Of a DNA stretch of 64,000 nt, positions 36,106-47,242 are shown one piece after another. Source of the DNA: Lepidodermella squamata (taxonomy: Eukaryota > Gastrotricha); contig JBLDXI010000001.1 of NCBI GenBank assembly GCA_047495785.1, positions 4,836,001-4,900,000 on the forward strand, given 5' to 3'. The notes under the pieces are model-generated. The model had not been told where the DNA came from. It ran no database searches and saw only the letters and a list, made by a program, of their open reading frames with translations. The number at the start of each line of letters is the position of its first letter. The stretch's first letter is position 1. Position numbers and translations under genes: made by a program.

Positions 36106-37870
36106 TCAGACAAATCGCTCGCACATTTAGCCGGGATACGAGCCAGAGCCACACGGCGCGTTATTTAAGCGCATGTTGACAGTCTGGTTAGGCCACACCT
36201 GGTAAGAAAAGCACTCGCCATCGCCGCTCGGCTCGCGAGGACCCCATGGGATGATATTCGCAACAAACGGCGAACCGTCAATCCACTGCATAGTTTTCCG
36301 CGAGTACACGAGCGGCCGCATGTAAGCCAGGCCGAGCCAGGTCGTTCGATTTTTCGCAAGCAGCAGGTAGTCGGCGGCCTCTTCAACTGTCTTAACAGTC
36401 GCCAACAGGCCGGACTGGCTGACGCAGTCTGCATTGGCGTTGTCCCAAATCATACGCCCTTAGCGACGAAGAAATTCAGGCACAGAGTTTCATTTGCGAA
36501 AACGATGCCGACCGGGTGGGTTATCTCGTCAGCGGTGCAACCGGTTGTGTTTGACCTGCAAGTCACGGCCCCGCCATTCACCAAGTCGACGCACCGAACG
36601 TAACCGGGCTAGGTTCAAACGAGATTTCTCCTCAACCCTGCGGATATAGAGACAAAATACAGAGGATATCCATGAGTCTTGTCTTTCAAATGACGCCATT
36701 AAAAACGGATACCGTATTTGTTCTAATAGTAGCCCGTCCACTAATAATCGCCCATCCCCAATAGTAAGCCCAATAGTAGGGTTCAATTCGGTTCGAAAAC
36801 ATCAAAAATGAACGATTCACCGAAAAAATTATTTTTTGAAATTTTCAAAATTTCGAGGTTGAAATTTTAGTTGCCCGGGCTGCTATAGGAAGAAGTATGC
36901 GCATAGGCGTATACGCAACATAGGTAAGTATGCGACGAATGGTCCAACTTCTTCGCAGGCTTGTCCCGTGACCCAAAATTACTAACTTTTCCTAACTTGC
37001 CGCGGTTGGCTCTTTCAAAATGTTTTTGAAAATTTTGAAAAAATTAGTTTATCCACGTTGAGAATTTTCTCTATTTGACGATATAAAATTTGTCGGGTAG
37101 ATAATTTGTTTCGATTTTCCGATTTTTTCTCCGATCAAAAATTATTATTTGCTGGAATATTTCTGAACAAAGCAACGCTGTGAGAGAATTGGAAAAAATT
37201 TTGGGAAAAAAAATAAGAAGGAAAAAATACTAATCGTGACTTGGGCGGCCTTTCTGAACCACACTGTATGCACGGCCGAAACAAATCGGAAAATCGAAAC
37301 AAATTATTTACCCGACAAATTTTATATCGTCAAATAGAGAAAAAAGTCAATGTGGATAAACTAATTTTTTCAAAAGAATCAAAAATTTCGAAACAGCCAA
37401 CCCGGCAGAATTTTGCCGAAAATCACCTTTTTAGCGAATTTTAGAAAATTATTCATAAAGGAACCAAGTGTGTATCATTAGATAGAGGGCCGCTTCTAGT
37501 ATTTATGAGCAGAAATTAAAAAAATAAAACGAGGTACCTGCGGCTTTTTGTTGTTGTTTAAATTAATTAAATTATAATGGGCGGATAGGTGGCCTAAAAA
37601 GTGGTCGCGTGCTGTCTTTTTTGCAATAACAGCTCGAATAAATTCACTATGGAAAGATTGTTAGTTTCCTATCTGTTAGTGTTGTCTATGCTACGGAGAA
37701 TTCAAAAAGATGCCAACTGACCCCGACATTTTTCAAACTCCATAATATCTTAATGAGAACAGCACAATTTACTTTTGAGGGTTCGGGTCCCTCGTCGCGC
37801 ATTTTGGTTTTTTTTTAGGTTTTTTTCTCTTAAATCCGCTCACAAATTGTATCTCGCCTTAATGTGAACT

Positions 37871-38744
37871 TCGTGTCCCCTATTTTCCGCTAAAACCTTT
37901 CCGCTAAATTAATTCCGCTAACATTTTCTCCGCTTTTTTTCATTTCCGCCAATGGATTTTCCGCCAGTGCATTTCCGCTTACTTGGACTTCCGCTGGTAG
38001 CAGTTCCGCCAACTGATTTCCGCTAATATTTTTTCGAATTACCATACAAGTAACTTGTTAAATTTCAGTTTCTTCGTATTTGTTATCACCAAAAGATTAG
38101 ATCAGAAAATTGATCGCAGTGGCCAATCAACTGGTTTTGGCAATTAAATTTCCGCAAAAATGGTTTAGGCTTCGCAATAAACTACGCAAAATTCAAGGTT
38201 TAAAAAAATTCGAACATGATAAAGAGCAAATTGCGATATAGATCAATCGGACTCATTTGAAGGAAATCGAATCCTAGCTCCGTTTATATTCTGAGCCGTC
38301 ATCGACTTCCATGGCGGCGCCTAGCGTAGGGTTTCCGGGGAGAGCTTCGACTGGCCCGTCGAGCTCTTGAATAAAATCGGCGAAAACTTGACGGCGAGAT
38401 TTATAGTATAACAATAATTTGAAACTTAATTTGATGTCGCATCAATTAATGCATGATTAACTCGCTCAGTTCTTATTAGTTCGTAATCAGTTCGTCTTCT
38501 CCGTTCGCTTAATGATTATTATTTTGTTAATCAAATTTATTGAAGCTCATGGCAAATTTTGAAATGTTAAAATTATGACTTTCAGTCCTAGCACTTTATA
38601 AGTTAAGCGGAAATATCTCAGCGGAAAATTATTGTAGCGGAAATCAACTTGGCGGAAATGTCACTTGGCGTAAACTCGATTAGCGGAAATTGTTTTAGCG
38701 GAAATGCTGTGGCGGAAAAACTTTAGCGGGAAAGAGGGAGAACC
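37871..38744. mobile_element. 874 bp non-autonomous DNA element with subterminal TTCCGC arrays
   Basis: The left 160 bp holds about ten copies of TTCCGC(T/C)AA-like words (37884-38034). The right 130 bp holds nine copies in reverse (38606-38731). The ends are roughly inverted (CCCTATTTTCCGCTAAAAC versus the complement of CTTTAGCGGGAAAGAGGGAG). GTGAACTT at 37863-37870 and 38745-38752 is an exact 8 bp target duplication. No transposase frame. Arrays of subterminal motifs are typical transposase-binding sites in hAT-like elements. Confidence 0.8.
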
Positions 38745-39026
38745 GTGAACTTTGACCCCAATCTAAATATTCACACTGAGCTGTCCGAAATTAGCCCGAT
38801 CAGTTTTCCTTTAATACCTGTACAGGAATAATTATTTTTTTACCGGAGTTGATACTAGAGTATGCAGTTTTTCAAGGCGCATCTTTTGACTTCAAGCCCG
38901 TCAAAAAATTCGTTTACCTCGAAAAACGAAGCCCGAAAAACACGTTTTTGTCCGAAATAAGACCGGCTCACGGTATTACTCTATAATGGTATAATCTGTG
39001 AATAAGACGGTCGCATATGCGAAATA

Positions 39027-39206
39027 CAGGGTGGCCAAAAAATTCCGCAGAGCGGGAATTTGCTGCGCATCATTTTAATGAGGAGTTTCAAGAAATTGAG
39101 GAGTTCCATTGGCAAAAGAATGCTTGAAATTCTTCAACTTCTTAAGACTCCTCATTAAATTGATGCGCAGCAAATTCCCGCTCTGCGGAATTTTGTGGCC
39201 ACCCTG
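39027..39206. mobile_element. Tc1/mariner-type MITE
   Basis: A 180 bp near-perfect hairpin: arms of about 75 bp start CAGGGTGGCCA and end with its complement. TA dinucleotides at 39025-39026 and 39207-39208 give the target duplication. It lies in the E8-E9 intron of lectin copy 2. Confidence 0.85.
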
Positions 39207-40835
39207 TATTAGTATGCGAAAATTCGGCAAGCCAAGTATCAAAACGTGGCTCCGAATCACATTTGATTGAAAGGTCGTAGCTTCTAAAAATGAACTTACT
39301 TGGCTATGCATCGCTTCAACGCCGCAGGCAGCATAGTTTTCGGCAAAGTTTTTCGACAAAAAATGTATTTTGACCTGTTGAAAATGAAACGGAAAGTAGA
39401 AGCGGAAGCGCGGCGTGTTATTTACTCACAAGTGAAAATCCTTCCGGACACAAGCTGTAACATTCATGGCCCGTTGTTGCGCTGTAGCATTGAACCGCTT
39501 GCTGTGAAAATGAACAGCACACAAAATGAGATGATTTCTATTCGGAAGAAGCAAACCCATGACATGCAGTTCTGCTTGTTGCTGAAAATGATCAGCGAGC
39601 GATCAGGCCGCTCAGTGGCGTCGTCGTAGCCAGATTTAACCGGGCGACAAGTCGTGAATTCTCGTTTTGGGGTCGATTTGAAGAATCCAATGTGAGCGTG
39701 GTAATCCTCGGGGACCGATACTTTAGAAAAATCATTGAGGTTGAATCTACGACAGTTTCATGAATTTTCAATTTCCTAATTGTCCGTATTGGGATTTTTG
39801 AGCCCACTGTTTAAGGCGGCCATCTATAAACGTCCCGACTATATTCATAATGTCCCAAGAAATCTGTGGGAATAGCATTAACAACGAACCATATTAGTAT
39901 CTGGGCATGGAATATCTTCTGGCACGCACGCGGCTATCTTTTGTGTGTTTATGGCATAACACCGCATGAACGGCGCGAGCTGAAATCAATTGATCAGCAA
40001 ATGCAATTCAACAGCTAGGCTCATACCTTAAATTTTGCTAGCTCTCTATTGCAATGATCCCAATTCGAAGTTAGCAATCGTAATGACGTGAAAACATTGA
40101 TCTAAACGTGAAAGGACTTGTTATATCACATGAAAATAATATTTTCAAGCGCTCTTTATTACCGTTATTTCTTGGGATCGGCATGGCAGGATGTACGGCT
40201 GACAGTAGGCGTACCCAACGGAATACTTGAAACACATCCTCGCTCTCTAACGGGAAAAAGTGAACTTTTTTACTAGAATAGCATTTTTAATTTATTGATA
40301 CCCCTTGAAAACAGCGATCAATCGAAGAGTAGTTGCCTTTGATCTAAAGCCGATAAATTTTAAGCGTAAAAATTAGCATAATTTAAGCCCGAAAAACCTG
40401 GTACTCGCTAAGCGGGTTACATTTTCCTTTGCCAGTCCTACGGCAGCCTACAAAAGAGTTGTCTCGCTGGGACAAGCATCGAAAAGCTGGTGCTTGGCTC
40501 AGAGACGAATCGAAACTACCAAAAATAGAGGCAAGCAACAGAACGGCGTAGCACTTCATGATGTTTAGCCTATTGCTTGAATAAAAGCAAGCAATGTTGT
40601 ATTTAAAAAAAGTAGAGTTAAGCACCGGCCACGGGTGGGCTTATGGCGCATCAGACGTATATAACTTGTACGTGTGTTCACTGCATACAGTGTTGGTTAT
40701 TATGTTGATTCTGATTTCATACTAAAATTAATTGTTGGTAGGGTAGGTGTGAATTTTTAACGCTTGGAGTTTCAAACAAATTTGAATAAAAGGTAGGACA
40801 AACTTACAACTGTGAATGAATTTTGCTCCGATATA

Positions 40836-41961
40836 CAGTGTGTCCGTCAAATAATATGAGTTTATTTATAGTGCAAAAGCAACAGCAAGCGTGGCGCGTG
40901 CCAGATCTGGCGTCTCATTTTTTTCATGTGATGCAAAAAATAATACGTCAATAAAATCGTAAGCTTTATTTACTACTGCTAGTTAAAATTTGTATGCATC
41001 GGCTAGTGTTGATGGTTAAACTTTCTTCGTCTTAATTCTTTCAGGTGATACAGAAGGTGATATTCTGACCATCAGGAATGCTTATATTTTACTCTTAACG
41101 AGCCGCGCCTTTAAAAATTATCTCAATTATCAGGTTCATCTTCGTCATCATCATCTTCTCCTTCAGCCGTTTCAGTTTTTTGTTTTGCAAGGGCCATTTT
41201 GAATTCGGCCATGGCCAGTTTTTCAAATCGCTTCTTTAGAATCCGTTTTCTCCTTTTTCGCGTACATCGACTTGCCCATCTACTTGGGTCTTCAACAGCC
41301 GCGAGACATTTTTGAAAGATTTTCGTTATCTTGCACGTCTAATGTAATAATTGCCGTTGAAGCATAAAATGCAACAAATGCAACAAATGCAACGAAAGCA
41401 ACTAAAGCAGTTTCCACTACGACCTAGAAATTTGTTCGACATGTGTTCCGCTTTTTGAAATACAGAAGTAAAGTCGCTTTCGCCAATTTGTGTAGCAGCC
41501 GGGGCGTTATCGGCTAACCGTTATATACGTGAATTTCACAAAAGTCCGCAAAAATATGTCCAATGGCTAGTACAAGCAGTTTTAACTGAATTGGATGAGA
41601 AACTTCGCTATTAAATTGCAGTTAAACTGGTTAGTTTATTTTCCAGATATTAGGTTGCCATTGTTGTGCGTTTGATCTTATTGCATGAATATTCAGGGAA
41701 ACTCGTTGTCCCCAAAAATTTAGTAATACACAAAGCTTTCAGGTGAAAATCCAGAAGCTAATGCTTTCGTTTCGAAGAATATTCTTTATCTTGATTGAAT
41801 AACACAAATTTTGGCGAAGCAATAATTGATATTATTCCAGCAATGAACAACAATGGCTGTACTACCATTCAGTGCTGCGTTTTTTTTGCCTCGTGCACGA
41901 CTCGTGAACAGGCGCAATTAAAATGCTATATTTAGGCTCATATTATTTGACGGACACACTG
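40836..41961. mobile_element. 1.1 kb TA-flanked element with mariner-like ends, no transposase seen
   Basis: Inverted ends CAGTGTGTCCGTCAAATAAT (40836) and its complement (ending 41961), each followed by TA. The interior carries on the minus strand an open stretch with a cysteine cluster (CFSCFRCICCICC, about 41350-41400). After a possible TTAG acceptor comes a basic then acidic segment ending EDDDDEDEPDN-stop (about 41129-41345). Neither resembles a DD(D/E) transposase. Confidence 0.7.
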
Positions 41962-42187
41962 TACTAACCAATAATTCAGCACGCGAGGACGCGCTCAAAT
42001 CCACGCGACAGAAAAGTAGCAATCACGTCTTTCTTTTTTTAGGCCAGTACAGTTAAACGTTGAGAGACTTGAAAACGATTCATCGCTTTTATTAATCACA
42101 TAAATTTGCAATCAATTACTATGAGCGGGATACATTTGCTCGCCCCAAATTCAGAATTCCAGTACCATTCAGTACGAGATTAGATGT

Positions 42188-42345
42188 TAACTCAAAGCGC
42201 CGATTGGGCGGCTGGTAATCGGCTGATGGTGAAACTACGCAAAAAGGCTTGTCAATAATTTTTGAATAAAATTGAATCAAGTCTGTACAACTTCAACCGG
42301 CCGAGATTGCTGGAAATTCGGATAGACGGCTGCACCATGCACCAC
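42188..42345 (-). pseudogene. Relic of lectin exons E5 and E6
   Basis: GCAGCCGTCTATCCGAATTT (42310-42335, complement) matches E5 of copy 1. TTTCACCATCAGCCGATTAC (about 42210-42232, complement) matches the start of E6, with the same acceptor GCGTAG. No other exons close by. Confidence 0.6.
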
Positions 42346-43069
42346 TGTTATATTCTGCTCTATTGTGTTATTTCCCCAGCTTCCGGAAAAGCGGCGCGTT
42401 ACTGACATTGCCAGGTGAAAGGAGTCACTGATCGCGTGAAAATAATTATAATTCACGTTGTACCGATCAATCCGCCCATCTAAACCCCATCGTAGTCCAT
42501 AGCTCCTCGCGGATAACGCTCCCAGAAGAGCTGGTACACCAGTATCAGGTTCCACCCTGTGCCAACTTTAAAAGTCACCTGCCCATATGCGCTAAACAAA
42601 ATTTCTAGATTAAAGCTGGATGGGAGAATGACGAAAAGCTTCATTGCGATATGTCTTGTACAGAAAATCACGGTGATTTTCTACGTAATTTATCTGCATT
42701 TTTCTAATAAGCCATATCAAGACCGGGCGTTGCGAATAAGAATAATAAATAAAAACATCAAAAAATAAAAACAGTTTTCGCGAACAGGAAATGGGATCTT
42801 CGCTAGAGAAATTTCAAAATCTGTCAAATTCTACAGAAAAATCCCAATTTTGACCGTCAACTGGCAATGATTATTTTGAATCCAAATTGTCAATCTATCC
42901 GAGAATAAATTTATACCCTTATACCTCTTTATTCATATTATTATGAAACATGACAATATGTTTTGATTGTGTCATCACCAATTGTCTTTATTATCGGAAA
43001 ATATAGGCAATCTCTCTGCTTAATATTCAAGAAGCGTCCTCCCAACTACAGCAAATGATTCTCACTCAT

Positions 43070-46000
43070 TCAGGCAAATCGCTCGCACATGTAGCCAGGA
43101 TACGAGCTAAAGCTACACGGCGCGTCATTTAAGCGCATGTTGACAGTCTGGTTAGGCCACACCTGGTAAGAAAAGCACTCGCCATCCCCACTCGGCTCAT
43201 GAGGACCCCATGGAATAATGTTCGGAACAAACGGCGAACCGTCGATCCACTGCATTGTTCTGCGCGGCCATATGAACGGCCGTACATAAGTCATACCGAA
43301 CCAGGTTGTTCGATTTTTCGCAAGCAGCAGGTAGTCGGCGCTCTCTTGAACTGATTTGACTGTCGCCAGCAGGGCGGACTGGTTGACGCAGCCAGCGTTG
43401 GCGTTTTCCCAAGTAACGCCCTTCTGGACGAAGAAATACTGCTTCTTGGCATTCAGGCAGAGACTTTCATTGGCGAACGTGACGCCGATTGGGTGCTGAA
43501 TTTCGTTGGCGTTACAGCCGGTGGTGTTTCCCCTGCAAGTCACGGCCCCGCCATTCACCACGTCGACGCACCGAACGTAGCCGGGCTAGATTCAAACGAG
43601 AAAGCGAATATGTAAGGGAGTTCAGTCTTTCGGGAATGAGCATTAGGTATATGTATTTAACCGAAATAGTGGCCGAACCGTGCGGTCAACTAAGTATGGA
43701 ACATCATATGGGTGTGCCAAACATGGATTATCGAGTTTCTAGTCTTTACTAGAACCTCACATCTTTTGCGAATATACCGATAGATCTCCATATTATGCGT
43801 ATTTCGCGCTATCAGCGGTCAGTTTATGAGTTATACTTGAGCCTGCAGAGCCGATATCGATTCCAAGTATCGATTTTATAAATCAGTGATTTTTCCGATA
43901 TCAGCCATCGTGGAACCCAACATCGATAATTTTCCTACGTAGATTAGGGCACCAGGTAGCTAAAATAAAAAGTCCTAGGTTCAGGGAGGCCATAGTGTCG
44001 ATCAAAAACCGAAAACGCCGAAATCTCAAAGAATCTGAAAAATGTAGTGCCAGGACGCTTAAATTTAGTGATGGAACCTCATTTTTAGTGGCGCAAATAT
44101 TTAGACTCTCATCATTTATCAATGGATTGCTGTAATCTAGGGCTATCGAATGGTGTCCGATCGAAGTCCACTCAAAAGGAAAATGGTTTTTGCCTTCGAA
44201 CTTCGACGCTAAAATATAGGGCGATGTTTGCGTTTTTTGCCCAAGCCTATGCCGTATCAGCTTAGATTCTCTAAAGCGCAAAACATATTTTCTGCATAAT
44301 GTCAAACTTTTAGAGGTAAAAAAGATCGAGAAAATAGTGCGTTATTTAGCGAGTAAAAACAAAAGGTAAATTTTTCAAATTTATATAAAAAATTTCATAA
44401 GTTGAGCTAAACTAAACGTTTTATGGACAATATCTAAAAATTAGTGCAGATTTCGAAAAATCGGCCAAATAATTATAGATAATTGAGCTTTAATTAAAGT
44501 TAACGCGCCATTTTAGATTGATTGATGCTCAATTTTTGCAGTACACAGATGTATTACTCTCATCGAGTCATTTCTTCCGGCACGCGACCAAGAAAGCGAA
44601 AAATCGTGATGATGATTCATCTCGGCAGTAACCAACAGTAAGATCTACTGTATTTATTATCTATGATGATGACAATTAACAGGTTGCAGCTTCTTAAAAC
44701 ATGAGTAGAGTTGCAACTTACTTGGCTGTGCATCACCTCAACACCGCAGGCGACATAGTTGTCGGCAAAGTTTTTCGACGGATAATGAATTTTGACCTGT
44801 TGAATAAGTATGGAATAAGCGAACGTTGAAGCGGAAGCGCGGCGTTATCGACTCACGAGTGAAGTTCCTTGCGGACACAAACTGTAGCATTCGGGCTGCC
44901 TAGTTGCTGCGTTGTAGCATTGAACCGCTTGCTGTTGAATAGGGGAACATCAGTCAAACTGAGATATACTTAATGTCTATTCGTCGGAAAAAACAAACCC
45001 ATGACATGCAGTTCTGCTTGTTGCTGAAAATGATCAGCGAGCGATCAGGCCGCTCAGTCGCGTCGTCGCAGCCAGAGTTGACCGGGCGGCAGGTCGTGAA
45101 TTCTCGTTTAGGCGTCGACTTGAAGCACCGAATGTGAGCCTGGTAATCCTCAGGAATCGATACTGTTATATAGGAAACGTAATTGCCGATGAATGTTCAA
45201 CGCAATTAAATGAATTGTCAACAACTTGAACCCGCCGAGCACAGCTTGAAATTGGAGTGGAGCGCCACGTCCGCAACCTTTTGTTGAACACAAGAAATCA
45301 AAGTAATGTGGGCTAAGACCTTTGCCCAATATTGGCGATTTCCTAATCACTGGATCACTCGAACCTACTAATTAGAGACCGCACCCATCTAAACGCCAAT
45401 TCCGTCACAATGTCCCAAGAAATGAGTGAAAAAAGCATTAAAAACCGTGTTATTCGGGCAAGGAATCTTTTGTGGCACACAGGCGGCTATCGTTTGAGTG
45501 TTGTTGGCGAAGCACCGCTTGAAGGGCGCTAACTGAAATGAGCGCATAAGTCAATGTGATGATGAACATTCAACGCAGACAGGCCTCACCTTAAATGTCT
45601 TCACTTGTTTATTGCAATAATCCAAATTGTCGGCCAGCATTTGAAACGGCGTGAAAACATTGATCTGAACATAAGATATGACTCGAAACTCGGGGAAACC
45701 TATTTGATTCAATCGCGCTCTACCGTTATTTCTTGGGATCGGCATTGCAGGATGTACGGCTGGCAGTAAGCGTAGCCAACGGAATACTTGAAACACATCC
45801 TCGCTCTCTATAACAACAGCAAATGAATAAGATTTAATAATTGGGAATTGTCCCAATTTTGATGCCTACCCCTTTATAACAGCGTTCAATCGATGAATGG
45901 TTACCATGAATCTATAATGGCAATACATTATAAGCAGCGTAGAAATGATTAGCCGAATTCGAGTCTGAATATAACCAACCTGGTACTCGGTGAGCGGGTC

Positions 46001-46144
46001 ACACTTTCCTTTGCCAAACCGATGACAGCCTACGAACGAGTTGTCGTGCTGGGACAAGCAACGAAAAGCTGGCGAAGCTTTGCCTAGAGCTAAATCGAAA
46101 CCACCAAAAACGGCGGCGAGCAACAGAACGGCACAGCACTTCAT
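43070..46144 (-). CDS. Secreted modular C-type lectin, copy 3
   Basis: Nine exons: 45980-46144, 45724-45807, 45590-45664, 45446-45532, 45232-45277, 44999-45162, 44857-44931, 44722-44796 and 43070-43585. They sum to 1287 nt, or 428 aa. Signal peptide MKCCAVLLLAAVFGGFDLALG, then FRCLSQHDNSFVGCHR. Cysteine modules follow: MCFKYSVGYAYC, LADNLDYCNKQV, RCFANNTQTIAACVP, HIRCFKSTP...TTCRPV and QCYNAATRQPECYSLC. The lectin domain (last 172 codons) has WENANAGC, WFGMTYVRP, MQWIDGSPF, EPS, LNDAPC and YMCERF. Exon lengths agree with copy 1 except small indels. Probably an extracellular or immune lectin; the ligand cannot be told because the usual EPN/WND pair is EPS/LND. Confidence 0.88.
43840..44130. 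repeat. Dispersed repeat, copy in the E8-E9 intron of lectin copy 3
   Basis: Matches the element at 11270-11560 in blocks TATCGATTTTATAAATCAGTG-like (43868) and AGTGCCAGGACGCTTAAAT (44046). Confidence 0.55.
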
Positions 46145-47242
46145 GATGTTCAGTCTGAATTTAAAATGTGTATAAATTTAAAATTACAAATTGAGAATTA
46201 TGGATGAAATAAAATCGGCTGAATTTAATTGTAAAAAAAATAAAATAAAAAGCACGTATGTATAATAAAACGGCAGATAAAAATTGCTCCGATATCTGCC
46301 ATTTATTTAACGCGCGAAAACGCCTGGAAAGCAACGCAACATTCTGAAAATTGGCGCTTTTATTTTATTTTTTCAAAAACCAGACAAATAAATGTATTCG
46401 AAAACAACAGCTGAAAGTGACCTAGTTGTTCGGCTCTAATTTTAGCCACTTTTGTTCGGCATCACTCGTGTGCCGCAATGGGTACATTCGGACAACTGAC
46501 CTTATTATTTTTTTGACACGAGACACTTAAATTTATTTGAAAACACTTGAAAATTTTCGAAAAAAACAGCACAACTTCCCGGTACAAAGCAGAGTGACGC
46601 ACTAATTTTAGCCACTTTTATTCGCTCGTGCCGTTCCGAGGACGTTTGGACAAATGACATTTTTTAAAACTAGACAACGTTCGGACAGCTGAATATTTTA
46701 ATCCGACAGGAATATGTAATAGGAAAAAAATAGTATTCGACCGAATGTCATCCGGGCGTTTAAAAAAGTGTCAGTTGTCCGAATGTCCCCGGAACGGAAA
46801 TGAGGGCGGTCGCTTTAAATTTAACGCATTGTTCGTTTGGTTTTCTTTGAGAATTTAACCTGTTTTTAATAAATTGAGTTCAACCGTGTTCGGAGAGAAT
46901 GAAATATTCAGACTTGCAGCTGTTCGTCTGCAAAATTCGAGATTGTTCCGTTCAACAGATTCTGACAAGTTCGCCTTTGCTGCAGTTTTGTCATAAATAT
47001 CGACAATCCTAAATCTTTTCCAAGGTCTCGCCCGATCTTTCTAAGATCCATCGAATATGTGGGAAAATCTTATAAAGATCTTAAAACTTAAATCTTTTTA
47101 GCAAAGCTTACATGGCATCAATCACTAGTGTTCGTTGGCTGCTTTGTTGCGCTCAGAACCGCAAATGTTTTATGAAAATTTGAGGAATAAAAAAAAACAC
47201 CTATTGGCTTCAAGCCGTCAATTCAGGTCTCAGTTTTTATTT
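46145..47242. repeat. Intergenic region with an inverted-repeat element
   Basis: Arms at about 46630-46671 and 46757-46800 (TTCCGAGGACGTTTGGACAA versus the complement of TTGTCCGAATGTCCCCGGAA) form a roughly 170 bp hairpin. A related half-arm, ATTCGGACAACTGACC, occurs at 46486. No coding signal. Confidence 0.55.

Larger units (their letters stand above)
36106..40559 (-). pseudogene. Secreted C-type lectin gene, copy 2: decayed and inflated by transposons
   Basis: Recognisable exons: E1 40398-40559, E2 40163-40246, E3 40027-40101, E4 39890-39979, E6 39557-39720, E7 39430-39501, E8 39300-39374, E9 36106-36608. E5 is not recognisable. In E6 two conserved cysteines have changed (GFF for RCF, SGY for SGC). 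E9 is 13 nt shorter than in copy 3, which shifts the frame before WDNANADC. A TAA also stands where copy 3 has TAC, just before MCERF. The E8-E9 intron is 2.7 kb because of inserted elements at 37871-38744 and 39027-39206. Signal peptide and early modules are still intact, so decay is fairly recent. Confidence 0.8.
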
